NCBI GenBank assembly: GCA_902497185.1
Contig: CABVEG010000051.1
Location: 1-9,145 of the forward strand
Length of the DNA stretch: 9,145 nt
Origin: an uncultured Eubacteriales bacterium
GTDB taxonomy: Bacteria > Bacillota > Clostridia > Lachnospirales > CAG-274
Direction: 5' to 3'
Under the pieces are notes generated by a model. It saw only the letters and a program-made list of their open reading frames with translations. It ran no database searches and had not been told where the DNA came from. The position numbers were made by a program, and so were the translations under genes. Below, in pieces: positions 1 to 7,075 of this stretch; the stretch's first letter is position 1; the number at the start of each line of letters is the position of its first letter.

Positions 1-1569
1 GATGAAAGACTTGATATTAAGAGTATTGTTATTCCTACAGAAATTAAGGGTTGTAAGTGCACAACAGGTGTTTCAAATTACAAAACCAAATTCACCGAAA
101 GCAATGGTGATGAAATTTTCACCTATGTAGACGGAGAAATGCTTAAATATGAGTCAAATGAGCATAATTCCGAGGTATTTTACGGCACGTTTTTTGGTGA
201 CTTAACAGGTGAAGAAATGGGTATAACCGGTACAGTATATCAGGCGCAGCAAAATTTCCCTAAGGCAGTAAGGGTTGCTGACGGCAAAATGGAGGTTATG
301 CTTGTTCCGGAAGACATAGGCAATGTTAAAATGGAAACAGGTATGGCAAGAGAACAGAGGGTTATGTATTATTTCCATAGTGCCGATGAAAATATGCAAA
401 GTATAAATAACCGTACAATTATTTATCAAATGCCTGACAAGGCAATGGTAAGCCCTGATGTGTTTAAAAATGTAGGAGTGTTTCCTGATGTATTTGCAGA
501 GGGGTATAATTATGATATTGAGCTGTTTTTGATGTCTAAGGCTGATGAACATTCAAGAGCCTATGGTATGATGAGCTGGGGTGATTCTCCTGATTTAGGA
601 TATACGGCACAGGGACGGGGCAATGGTGCTCTGGTTTGGACAAATAATGAATATGACTTTCCTCATGCCTGTGCTCTCCAGTATGTAAGAACAGGTACAA
701 GGAGATTCCTTGACTATGTTTTGGTGGCAGCACAGCATTGGATGGATGTTGATGTATGTCACTACAGCAGCGACCCTCTTATTTATGGCGGTCAGTATGA
801 GCACTGCCATGGTCATATTTTAGGCAGACATATTGCCTGTTCTCATGAATGGGTTGAAGGACTTTTGGATTATTATCACTTTACGGGCAATAAGGAGGCT
901 TATAACACTGCCATAGGTATTGGTGAAAATATATTAAGACTTCTTGAAACACCTATGTTCCACAATGTAGGAGAGGCAAATGCAAGAGAAACAGGCTGGG
1001 CACTTCGTTCCCTTACTGCTCTTTATATAGAAACCAATGATGAAAAGTGGCTTAAAAAATGTGATTGGATAGTAGGCCATTTTGAGGAATGGGAAAATAA
1101 ATACGGACTTTGGCTTGCTCCTTATACAGACAATACTGCAATAAGAGTAGTGTTTATGATAAGCGTTGCTGTTGGCAGTCTTATGCGTTACTATAGAGTG
1201 CGCCCTCAGGAAAAAATTAAGGCTATGATTTTAAGAGCAGTTAAGGACCTTTGTGATAATGCAAGACTTGAAAATGGTCTTTTCTATTATAAAGAACTGC
1301 CAAGCCTTAAAAGACTTGGAAATAATCCTCTTATACTTGAGGCTCTTACTATTGCATATGAGTTAAGCGGCGATGTTGAATATATTAAGGCAGGTATTCC
1401 TACACTTAAATATGTTATGAGCTATAAGGCGGCGGGGCTGAGCTTTAATAAGAGAATTGAGGAAGATAGTCTTATACAGGGGGCTATGGGTACAAAGAGT
1501 TTTGCACAACTTATGATTCCTGTTACTGTGTTTTATGTTGCAGCTGATAGGTTGGGTATGTTAAATTAA
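1..1569 (+). CDS. PcRGLX/YetA-like protein, 5'-truncated by the window edge
   Basis: The frame is open from base 1 (46 codons before the first in-frame ATG at 139), so the true start lies outside the window; 522 residues are visible. The N-terminal part looks beta-rich and holds a YQAQQNFPKAVRV segment (about 238-276). It is followed by WGDSPDLGYTAQGRGNG (577-627), WTNNEYDFPHA, a His-rich YEHCHGHILGRHIACSHEW stretch (796-852) and LLDYYHFTGN, then amphipathic helices to the end. This order matches my recollection of the PcRGLX/YetA family, named after a fungal exo-rhamnogalacturonan lyase and Bacillus YetA, with a beta domain and an alpha/alpha barrel. The conserved His, Asp and Trp residues suggest a sugar-binding or catalytic cleft. 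No signal peptide can be judged because the N-terminus is missing. Substrate and activity are inferred from remembered family resemblance only; another six-hairpin glycosidase or lyase family is possible. The gene ends just before a strong hairpin, so it is the last of its transcript. Confidence 0.62.
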   Translation, partial: DERLDIKSIVIPTEIKGCKCTTGVSNYKTKFTESNGDEIFTYVDGEMLKYESNEHNSEVFYGTFFGDLTGEEMGITGTVYQAQQNFPKAVRVADGKMEVMLVPEDIGNVKMETGMAREQRVMYYFHSADENMQSINNRTIIYQMPDKAMVSPDVFKNVGVFPDVFAEGYNYDIELFLMSKADEHSRAYGMMSWGDSPDLGYTAQGRGNGALVWTNNEYDFPHACALQYVRTGTRRFLDYVLVAAQHWMDVDVCHYSSDPLIYGGQYEHCHGHILGRHIACSHEWVEGLLDYYHFTGNKEAYNTAIGIGENILRLLETPMFHNVGEANARETGWALRSLTALYIETNDEKWLKKCDWIVGHFEEWENKYGLWLAPYTDNTAIRVVFMISVAVGSLMRYYRVRPQEKIKAMILRAVKDLCDNARLENGLFYYKELPSLKRLGNNPLILEALTIAYELSGDVEYIKAGIPTLKYVMSYKAAGLSFNKRIEEDSLIQGAMGTKSFAQLMIPVTVFYVAADRLGMLN

Positions 1570-1574
1570 TTTGA

Positions 1575-1610
1575 GGCTGTTGCAAAATAGGTAACTATTA
1601 TGCAACGGCC
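1575..1610. terminator. Long hairpin between convergent genes, probable bidirectional terminator
   Basis: The arms GGCTGTTGCA (1575-1584) and TGCAACGGCC (1601-1610) pair over 10 bp with one G-U. After an A-A mismatch the stem continues for 5 bp (AATAG with CTATT), closed by a GTAA loop of the GNRA type. It starts 6 bases after the stop of the plus-strand gene and lies 5 bases from the stop of the minus-strand ybaK-type gene. The downstream tracts are only moderately T-rich: CCTATTTATTTTG on plus and an AT-rich run on minus. Confidence 0.75.
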
Positions 1611-1615
1611 CCTAT

Positions 1616-2077
1616 TTATTTTGTCACATCAACCCATCCTAAGGAATTTGAATATTCTTCTAGCTCCTTAATTGTAAGCTCCACGGCACTGTTGGAACTG
1701 CCGCAGGCAGGGAACACCGTATCAAATCTTTTAAGGGATTGGTCAAGGTAAACCTCAACTCCCTCATTTACTCCAAAGGGACACACTCCTCCCACACCAT
1801 GACCGATTAAGGGTTCAACCTCATTAAAGGCAAGCATTTTAGCCTTAGTGCCAAACTGCTCCTTATATTTGTGGTTGTCAATTTTGGTATCGCCTGCGGC
1901 AACAATTAACACAACCCTTTCACCAATGTGAAATGAAAGTGTTTTGGCAATTCTTGCTTCCTCACAATTGAGAGCCTTTGCCGCAAGCTCCACTGTTGCA
2001 CTTGACACGTCAAATACCATTATTTTATTTTCTATACCCATATTTTTGAAATATTCTTTTACTCTTTCAATAGACAT
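1616..2077 (-). CDS. ybaK: YbaK/EbsC family Cys-tRNA(Pro) deacylase (prolyl-tRNA editing protein)
   Basis: This is a 153-residue protein, the usual length for stand-alone YbaK/ProX editing domains, which hydrolyse Cys-tRNA(Pro) or Ala-tRNA(Pro) mischarged by prolyl-tRNA synthetase in the cytoplasm. Visible family marks are the SSATVELAAKAL helix (25-36), the ARIAKTLSF segment with the conserved lysine (K45), the glycine-rich loop GHGVGGVCPFG (92-102) and ACGSSNSAVEL (124-134). The ATG start is set by a GGGAGG site (plus-strand 2085-2090) 7 bases upstream. The gene is monocistronic, divergent from argH and convergent with the YetA-like gene. The choice between Cys and Ala specificity (YbaK versus ProXp-ala) cannot be made from sequence reading alone; the overall pattern fits YbaK/EbsC better. 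Confidence 0.92.
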   Translation of the reverse strand: MSIERVKEYFKNMGIENKIMVFDVSSATVELAAKALNCEEARIAKTLSFHIGERVVLIVAAGDTKIDNHKYKEQFGTKAKMLAFNEVEPLIGHGVGGVCPFGVNEGVEVYLDQSLKRFDTVFPACGSSNSAVELTIKELEEYSNSLGWVDVTK

Positions 2078-2108
2078 AATAATGCCTCCCTTTGCTTTTT
2101 ACTAAATA

Positions 2109-2137
2109 ATTCTACCACATTCAGTTTACTTTTTCAA
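2109..2137 (-). promoter_or_regulatory. Sigma-A-type promoter of the ybaK-type gene
   Basis: On the minus strand TTGAAA (2132-2137) is followed after exactly 17 bases by TAGAAT (2109-2114). Each differs from consensus at one position, and TGG directly before the -10 gives an extended -10. Transcription would start near 2102, leaving a leader of about 25 bases with the GGGAGG site. Confidence 0.72.
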
Positions 2138-2153
2138 TTTATTATGTTATATT
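2125..2153 (+). promoter_or_regulatory. Sigma-A-type promoter of argH
   Basis: TTTACT (2125-2130), a 17-base spacer and TATATT (2148-2153) form a plausible -35/-10 pair, with a start near 2160 and a leader of about 30 bases. Its -35 box lies one base from the -35 box of the divergent promoter at 2109-2137, so both genes read out from one shared core of about 45 bp. No arginine-repressor (ArgR) box is obvious by eye. Confidence 0.6.
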
Positions 2154-2190
2154 TATTATAAAAACAAATTACAGAATGGAGAAATATATT

Positions 2191-3570
2191 ATGAAACTTT
2201 GGGGCGGACGCTTTACAAAATCAACAGACAGCTTTACTGATCACTTTCACAGCTCAATATCCTTTGACAGCAGAATGTATAAAGAGGATATATTAGGAAG
2301 TTGTGCCCATGCATCAATGCTTGGAAAGCAGGGAATTATTCCAAAGGCTGATGCAGAGCTTATCGTAAAGACATTAAAGGAAATACTTGCAGATATTGAA
2401 GAAGGTAAGGTATCCTTTGATGAAAAGGCAGAGGATATACATATGAATGTTGAAACAATACTTATATCCAGAATAGGCGATGTAGGTAAAAGACTTCACA
2501 CAGGCAGAAGCAGAAATGACCAAGTTGCCCTTGATATAAGAATGTATTTAAAGGAACAGATCACTGATATTAAGGCACTTGTTAAGGAGCTTGTAACGGT
2601 TCTTAACAATATGGCTGAAAAGAATATTAATACGGTTATGCCCGGCTATACTCATCTTCAAAATGCACAGCCTGTTACATTTGCCCATCATATTCTTGCC
2701 TATGTTGAAATGTTTAAGAGAGATTATTCAAGACTTACTGATGCCTATAAGAGAACAAATATTATGCCTTTAGGTTCAGGTGCTCTTGCAGCCACAACAT
2801 ATCCTCTTGACAGAGAATATGTTAAGGAGCAGTTAGGCTTTGATGCCATTACCCTTGACTCTATGGACGGTGTAAGTGACAGAGATTTTGTTATTGAGCT
2901 TTTAAGTGCTTTATCTATGATTATGATGCATCTTTCACGTTTTTGTGAGGAAATCATTATATGGAATTCACAGCAATATAAGTTTGTTGAAATGGACGAT
3001 GCCTATTCAACAGGCAGCTCAATTATGCCGCAGAAGAAAAACCCTGATATGGCAGAGCTTATAAGAGGAAAAACAGGCAGAGTTTACGGTCATTTAATGG
3101 CTATGCTTACTGTTATGAAGGGTATACCTCTTGCCTACAACAAGGATATGCAGGAGGACAAGGAGGGTGTATTTGATGCAGTTGATACACTTAAGATGTG
3201 TCTTCCTGTGTTTACAAGAATGGTAGACACAATGACTATAAATAAGGATAATATGCGTCAGGCTGCAAGAAAGGGCTTTATGAATGCTACAGATGCCGCA
3301 GACTGGCTTGTTAAGCATGGTGTTCCTTTCAGAGATGCTCATGCCATTATTGGTCAGCTTGTACTTTACTGTATTAACAGCAACAAGAACCTTGATGACC
3401 TTACCCTTGACGAATACAAGGCTGTAAGTGATGTATTTACAGAGGATATTTATAATGCCATTGACCTTGATACCTGTGTTAATACCAGAATTGTGGAGGG
3501 TGGTCCTTCAGAAAAATATATTAAGAAGTTAATTGACATAAATAAAAAGGCTATTGATGAAATGAATTAG
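2191..3570 (+). CDS. argH: Argininosuccinate lyase
   Basis: The enzyme splits argininosuccinate into arginine and fumarate, the last step of arginine synthesis, as a cytoplasmic homotetramer of the fumarase/aspartase superfamily. The ATG at 2191 is chosen because it gives the canonical MKLWGGRFTK N-terminus and 459 residues, the normal family length. A GGAG site at 2178-2181 lies 9 bases ahead. An in-frame ATG at 2176 overlaps this site and would add five atypical residues. Superfamily motifs are intact: TGRSRNDQ (104-111), GYTHLQNAQPV (152-162, with the catalytic-site Thr-His), and the signature GSSIMPQKKNPD (275-286) containing the mobile-loop catalytic serine. No argG or other arginine gene is adjacent, so argH is a single-gene unit between its own promoter and terminator. 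Confidence 0.98.
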   Translation: MKLWGGRFTKSTDSFTDHFHSSISFDSRMYKEDILGSCAHASMLGKQGIIPKADAELIVKTLKEILADIEEGKVSFDEKAEDIHMNVETILISRIGDVGKRLHTGRSRNDQVALDIRMYLKEQITDIKALVKELVTVLNNMAEKNINTVMPGYTHLQNAQPVTFAHHILAYVEMFKRDYSRLTDAYKRTNIMPLGSGALAATTYPLDREYVKEQLGFDAITLDSMDGVSDRDFVIELLSALSMIMMHLSRFCEEIIIWNSQQYKFVEMDDAYSTGSSIMPQKKNPDMAELIRGKTGRVYGHLMAMLTVMKGIPLAYNKDMQEDKEGVFDAVDTLKMCLPVFTRMVDTMTINKDNMRQAARKGFMNATDAADWLVKHGVPFRDAHAIIGQLVLYCINSNKNLDDLTLDEYKAVSDVFTEDIYNAIDLDTCVNTRIVEGGPSEKYIKKLIDINKKAIDEMN

Positions 3571-3578
3571 TACAGCAA

Positions 3579-3608
3579 AAAGGGACCTTTATTTTGTAAG
3601 GTCCCTTT
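3579..3608. terminator. Bidirectional Rho-independent terminator between argH and the dockerin gene
   Basis: A perfect 11-bp stem, AAAGGGACCTT (3579-3589) with AAGGTCCCTTT (3598-3608), encloses an 8-base loop. It begins 9 bases after the argH stop and lies 6 bases from the stop of the minus-strand gene. The U-tract is stronger in the minus direction (TTTTTGCTGT) than in the plus direction (CCCTTTAAATT), but both fit termination. Confidence 0.9.
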
Positions 3609-3614
3609 AAATTA

Positions 3615-6032
3615 TTAAATATTTCCGATAATTTTTCTAAGTATAGCTGCTGAATCAGCTTTTTCAGGAATTCTGTTAAAATTCATGTCGGCAGCACCCT
3701 GACTAAGCTTATCATTAATATCACTTATATCATCAACATATTTCTGTGACATAATTACGTCTTTAATATCTACTTTACCGTCAAGATTAACGTCGCCAAG
3801 TTCTGTAGCTCTCAGATTTTTAAGCCATGCACAGTCCTGACCGCTGGAGTCTGAACCGTCTTTGCTGTATTTCCATTCAATTACATCACCATCATTCAAA
3901 ACAACGTAATCAGTATAAGGTGAACTCATAGTATAGCTTGCTTTACCTGACATTTCTATTATAGTATTGCCGTTTTTGGATACAGTGTATATATCTGCAT
4001 TGCCCTCACTTGAAACAGCCATTTCATAATAGAGAACACAAGGCTTATTGATTGTAAGTGAAAGTGTAGAGTTGCTGTTGTCGGTGTGATTGGTGCTTAC
4101 AGCGTAAGCGGAACCACTATCATTAACAAATTCCCACCTGTCATTTGACTCATAGGCATTAATCTTTTTAGGAGAATTATTAAAAATGCAGTCAATTTCC
4201 AGAGTAGTGGCTTCAGTGGTACTTTCTGTTGTTTCTGTGTTATCCTGTAAAGTTAACTTAATGTTATTAAATGTTATATCAGCATTTCTTGTAACAAACA
4301 TACCGACATAATCCTTATTGGCACAAACCTTTGTAAGGTCACATAAGCTGTCATTAAATGTTATAGGGGCATTATCTCCAAACTGAGCTGTAATAACACC
4401 ATTGGTTCTTGAGAGCTTTAATTCAATATCACTGTTAATGGTTTCTGAATTAATAGCAGAGCTTTCAAGAGTTGTATCACTTAATCTTCTGAATACTGCA
4501 ACCTTTATTTTGCCTAAGCCTTGAGTAACATTGCCAACAGCTGTATATGGTGAATTGATTTTGCACTGTTGATTAATTATAATATCATCTCTTAGCATAA
4601 GCCCAAAGCCTGTTTGGAAGGAATTTTCATCATAGCTGTTTATATGGGCTTTGGCAGTTAACGTAAAATCTTGATCTGAATCTATTTCCTGAAAATACAT
4701 TAACAAGCCATCCTCAGAAGATGTAATTTTACCCTTGTTATTTGTTGAAACAAGGCGGACGGTATCTGTTCCCTGTTCGATTATTTTATGATTATCCTGA
4801 ATATTTTGACTGCTTCCCAATACACCTGAACCAAATGCAGAACCACACCATGGAGCAGTCACATCCCATTGTGGAGTTGGATTGTATGTTATATAACTAA
4901 TATATGAAATCCTGTCATTGCCTATGTTAATTGTTAAATATGGTTCTGTACCGGTTAAATAATAATTAAATTCTGTAATGTCAGTTGTTGCAGGTGATTC
5001 ATTGTAATTAGTGCCGTCAGGCATAGTTATATCATAGGAATAGGTTACACCAACTGTTAAAGTGCCTAAATAGCCCTTAGTAGGTATATTAATTGTACCA
5101 CCCTTCATTCTGGAGCCTTTTGAATGATACTGAGCAGTGTTCATATTAAAAATCAGACCCTTGAAATTACCATCTGTAACACCGCCGAGCACAGTTGTTT
5201 TCCAATCACTGTCATTTACAAAGTCCCACTTTGTTGTAAATGAGATTTTAACTTCGGTATCAGCATTTTCTATAACTACATTATCTGTTGCCTGCTGAAT
5301 ATAAATATCTGAATTTATTACACTTACAGAATATGTACCGCTAACAAGTCTGATATTATCACTGCCTGAAAATGTATATTTTGTCAGACTGTCTGTATTG
5401 GTAAATGTAAATACTGCATCTGCTAAATCCTCATTACTACAGCCAAAAGGAGCTATTGTAACATTATATGCGGACTTTGCAGTGAATACTATGTCCTTTG
5501 TCATATCAACTTCCGATGTGATTTGCAGAGTTGCTAAATCATAGTTATAAACATTTGATGCCTCAATGTTATATGTTACTCCTTTTTCAAGCTTTACACT
5601 GTATGCACTTCCATCTTTGACAAGCTCGGGAGTGTATTTTCTTGTTTCTGTTGGAGTAAACTTAATTTCAGCAGAAGCCAACTCCTCATCACTAAGTCCT
5701 ATAATGTTTCCTGATACGGTACAGTATTCAAATTTTTGAACGGAGATATTTTGAGTTACATGACCTGTGCTGTTAATTGTTATGCTGTCATTTTCAACAG
5801 CATAATTTTCACCGCCGTTTAAAGACACACTATAGGTCATATTTGAAGGCAAATCTATGGAATAGCTGTTATTTGTAATTACTGCCTGCTTTTCAAAGCC
5901 TGTTGCACTGTCAAAAAATGTAAGTTCATAACCCGTAAGGTCATCTGTACAGCTTATATTTCCCATAACATTTGCGTAATCACCATTTTTTCTGGTAATT
6001 CTTGTAAATATTTGAGGTATATGAAGCATCAA
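3615..6032 (-). CDS. C-terminal part of a secreted multi-module dockerin protein (frameshifted from its N-terminus)
   Basis: In this frame the reading is 805 residues from a TTG at 6032, with no ribosome site and no signal peptide. It is best read as the continuation of 5980-6675 after a one-base frameshift. Modules: three related beta repeats of roughly 80 residues (about 22-100, 103-186, 188-266) resembling CnaB or carboxypeptidase-regulatory folds, the second carrying GLSDEELASAEIKFT; a WDFVNDSDW domain (269-384); a concanavalin-like module (about 389-596) with QTGFGLMLRDD; a Thr/Glu-rich linker (597-613); a jelly-roll-like module (615-742); and a type I dockerin (745-805). The dockerin has two calcium loops, DVNLDGKVDIKD and DMNFNRIPEKAD, with ligand positions 1, 3, 5, 9 and 12 acidic or amide. 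The dockerin would anchor the protein to a cohesin scaffold outside the cell. I see no catalytic module; carbohydrate binding is inferred. Confidence 0.85.
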   Translation of the reverse strand: MMLHIPQIFTRITRKNGDYANVMGNISCTDDLTGYELTFFDSATGFEKQAVITNNSYSIDLPSNMTYSVSLNGGENYAVENDSITINSTGHVTQNISVQKFEYCTVSGNIIGLSDEELASAEIKFTPTETRKYTPELVKDGSAYSVKLEKGVTYNIEASNVYNYDLATLQITSEVDMTKDIVFTAKSAYNVTIAPFGCSNEDLADAVFTFTNTDSLTKYTFSGSDNIRLVSGTYSVSVINSDIYIQQATDNVVIENADTEVKISFTTKWDFVNDSDWKTTVLGGVTDGNFKGLIFNMNTAQYHSKGSRMKGGTINIPTKGYLGTLTVGVTYSYDITMPDGTNYNESPATTDITEFNYYLTGTEPYLTINIGNDRISYISYITYNPTPQWDVTAPWCGSAFGSGVLGSSQNIQDNHKIIEQGTDTVRLVSTNNKGKITSSEDGLLMYFQEIDSDQDFTLTAKAHINSYDENSFQTGFGLMLRDDIIINQQCKINSPYTAVGNVTQGLGKIKVAVFRRLSDTTLESSAINSETINSDIELKLSRTNGVITAQFGDNAPITFNDSLCDLTKVCANKDYVGMFVTRNADITFNNIKLTLQDNTETTESTTEATTLEIDCIFNNSPKKINAYESNDRWEFVNDSGSAYAVSTNHTDNSNSTLSLTINKPCVLYYEMAVSSEGNADIYTVSKNGNTIIEMSGKASYTMSSPYTDYVVLNDGDVIEWKYSKDGSDSSGQDCAWLKNLRATELGDVNLDGKVDIKDVIMSQKYVDDISDINDKLSQGAADMNFNRIPEKADSAAILRKIIGNI

Positions 6033-6675
6033 AGTAATATGTGCCTGCTTCCTCGGCTATAAAAGTTTGAACAGCACCGCTTTCATAAGTCATATTACTG
6101 TAATTATCAATTTTTGTTCCATCAGAGCTATACATATGTATATTTGCTTCATTTACATAAAATTTAACTGCATCATTTTGGTTTAGATTCATATAAAACC
6201 TTCCCATACCATAAGCATTATTTATGTAACCTGTAATATCGAGCTCTGTGCAGTCAAAGGCTTTAATATTATTTGTTTTATTATTTGAGCTGTACCTTGT
6301 AACATTTTCATTTGATGTATTAAGGGTATGCTCAATTACTGCGGTCATAACTTCAGGTTCAATTTCATAATGGTTGCGTCTGAATGTCATATCTCCCGAG
6401 CTGAATGAATCCGTCAGATATTTTTCTGTGCTGCCTTGGTCAGATTGGGGATACATATTGTTTATATCAACCTCTGAAATATAATTGTTTGCTTCGGGAA
6501 TATATGTAGGACCAAAATCCCACACATCTTCAGCTCCTTCAATAATATTTGACGGAGCTGAAAACTCATATATAGTTTCTGCAAATACTTTTTCCATGGT
6601 AACTGTAGCCACGGAGGAAAAAGCCATAATCATTGATAATAATGTGCTTAAAGTCTTTTTAATAAACCTACCCAT
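5980..6675 (-). CDS. N-terminal part of the dockerin protein, with signal peptide, ending early at a frameshift
   Basis: The ATG at 6675 has an AAGGAG site 8 bases upstream and a strong promoter ahead. The 231-residue product starts with a Sec signal peptide: MGRFIKK charged end, a hydrophobic core (about 8-24), and likely cleavage after VFA at residue 32. It then has a VWDFGPTY segment and a beta-rich module ending in EEAGTYYFDASYTSN. The frame stops at TGA (5980-5982) right after an A6 run. Removing one A restores Gln-Lys-Asn-Gly-Asp and joins the downstream frame. The whole 3615-6675 span is 3061 bases, i.e. 1020 codons plus one extra base, giving about 1019 residues when repaired. As read, a secreted 199-residue stub without the dockerin would be made. 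Confidence 0.85.
   Translation of the reverse strand: MGRFIKKTLSTLLSMIMAFSSVATVTMEKVFAETIYEFSAPSNIIEGAEDVWDFGPTYIPEANNYISEVDINNMYPQSDQGSTEKYLTDSFSSGDMTFRRNHYEIEPEVMTAVIEHTLNTSNENVTRYSSNNKTNNIKAFDCTELDITGYINNAYGMGRFYMNLNQNDAVKFYVNEANIHMYSSDGTKIDNYSNMTYESGAVQTFIAEEAGTYYFDASYTSNIYKNYQKKW
5986..5991 (-). other. Frameshift site: A6 homopolymer (T6 on the plus strand)
   Basis: Coding-strand codons are CAG AAA AAA TGG TGA in the upstream frame and AGA AAA AAT GGT GAT in the downstream frame. The two frames overlap only over 5980-6032, so the shift must fall there, and this A6 run is the obvious slippage point. A sequencing or assembly indel, a real inactivating mutation, or transcript slippage would all look the same here. 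Confidence 0.75.
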
Positions 6676-6682
6676 TAAACCA

Positions 6683-6690
6683 TCTCCTTA
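6683..6690 (-). promoter_or_regulatory. Ribosome binding site of the dockerin gene
   Basis: The minus strand reads TAAGGAGA here, with AGGAG 8 bases before the ATG at 6675. It fixes the start of the signal-peptide-bearing reading frame and contrasts with the absence of any such site before the 6032 start of the downstream frame. Confidence 0.85.
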
Positions 6691-6711
6691 AAATTTTTTT
6701 ACTATATTAAT

Positions 6712-6740
6712 AGTATAATGTTTTTACATTTTTTTGTCAA
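6712..6740 (-). promoter_or_regulatory. Strong sigma-A-type promoter of the dockerin gene
   Basis: On the minus strand a perfect TTGACA (6735-6740) is followed by a 17-base spacer and TATACT (6712-6717). The start would be near 6705, leaving a leader of about 30 bases. An inverted pair ACTAT/ATAGT (6701-6714) spans the -10 and start region and could be an operator, though it is short and AT-rich. Confidence 0.8.
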
Positions 6741-6780
6741 ATTATATCGAACCTATAATAATGAGTAACTTTGGAGCTTT

Positions 6781-6832
6781 TTTGAATTTATTCCCTTTGC
6801 TAAAATTCATTTGTCAGACAACTAAATTCAAA
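6781..6832. repeat. 10-bp perfect inverted repeat in the intergenic region
   Basis: TTTGAATTTA (6781-6790) and TAAATTCAAA (6823-6832) are exact reverse complements 32 bases apart. It lies in the gene-free stretch between the two divergent promoters. It could be a regulator site or weak hairpin, but the AT-rich background makes chance a real possibility. The rest of 6743-6940 shows no gene, only AT-rich sequence. Confidence 0.4.
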
Positions 6833-6940
6833 TTATTAAAATTTTCTTAACACGAGCCTACTTTTTACCCAAAAATACCATAATTTTTACTTGAACTATA
6901 GTGAAAATTAATAAAAAATTGAATTTCAGGTTACTTTCTA

Positions 6941-6969
6941 TTGCTTTTTATCAAATAAAGTGCTATAGT
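6941..6969 (+). promoter_or_regulatory. Probable promoter of the DUF4914 gene
   Basis: TTGCTT (6941-6946), 17 bases and TATAGT (6964-6969), with TGC directly before the -10 (extended -10), make a plausible promoter. The start would be near 6976, leaving a leader of about 170 bases before the ATG at 7148. The weak -35 may mean dependence on an activator. Confidence 0.55.
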
Positions 6970-7020
6970 ATAACTTGTATAGTTTTTAACTTATAGTATG
7001 ATGTTAAAAGTTTGATAAAA
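6946..7020. repeat. 10-bp inverted repeat flanking three TATAGT copies at 14-nt pitch
   Basis: TTTTATCAAA (6946-6955) and TTTGATAAAA (7011-7020) are exact reverse complements. Between them TATAGT occurs at 6964, 6978 and 6992, each exactly 14 bases after the last. The array overlaps the predicted -10 and transcription start of the DUF4914 gene, so it may be an operator array. This is an inference from the pattern. Confidence 0.45.
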
Positions 7021-7030
7021 CTAAAATTTC

Positions 7031-7075
7031 AGCACACAATGGAGGGTGTAGTAGTCTTTTTTGTGTGCTTTCTTT
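7031..7075 (+). terminator. Leader hairpin with T-rich tail upstream of the DUF4914 gene, possible attenuator
   Basis: AGCACACAA (7031-7039) pairs perfectly with TTGTGTGCT (7061-7069) around a 21-base loop, and TTTCTTT follows (7069-7075). The same 5' arm can instead pair with TTGTGTGTT (7112-7120) using one G-U. A small GCAGT/ACTGC hairpin (7086-7090 with 7103-7107) lies between. The large loop makes it a weaker terminator than the others in the window. Confidence 0.45.

Noticed and set aside
202..816. Minus-strand open frames opposite the YetA-like gene, and similar ones inside argH and the DUF4914 gene
   Set aside because: They lie entirely within well-supported genes, lack ribosome sites and have low-complexity or unnatural protein sequence.
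2176..2190. Upstream in-frame ATG for argH (adding five residues)
   Set aside because: This ATG overlaps the GGAG ribosome site serving the ATG at 2191, has no site of its own, and precedes the canonical MKLWGGRF start.
6032..6032. TTG at 6032 as a genuine independent start of the dockerin-bearing protein
   Set aside because: No ribosome site precedes it, the product would lack a signal peptide though dockerin proteins are exported, and its first residues are out-of-frame readings of the upstream module.
6754..6759. Perfect TATAAT on the plus strand
   Set aside because: No acceptable -35 at 16-18 bases upstream; isolated TATAAT is expected by chance in such AT-rich DNA.
6761..6850. Short ORF of 29 codons (MSNFGAFL...) in the intergenic region
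   Set aside because: No ribosome binding site upstream, AT-rich random-looking product, and no recognisable similarity.
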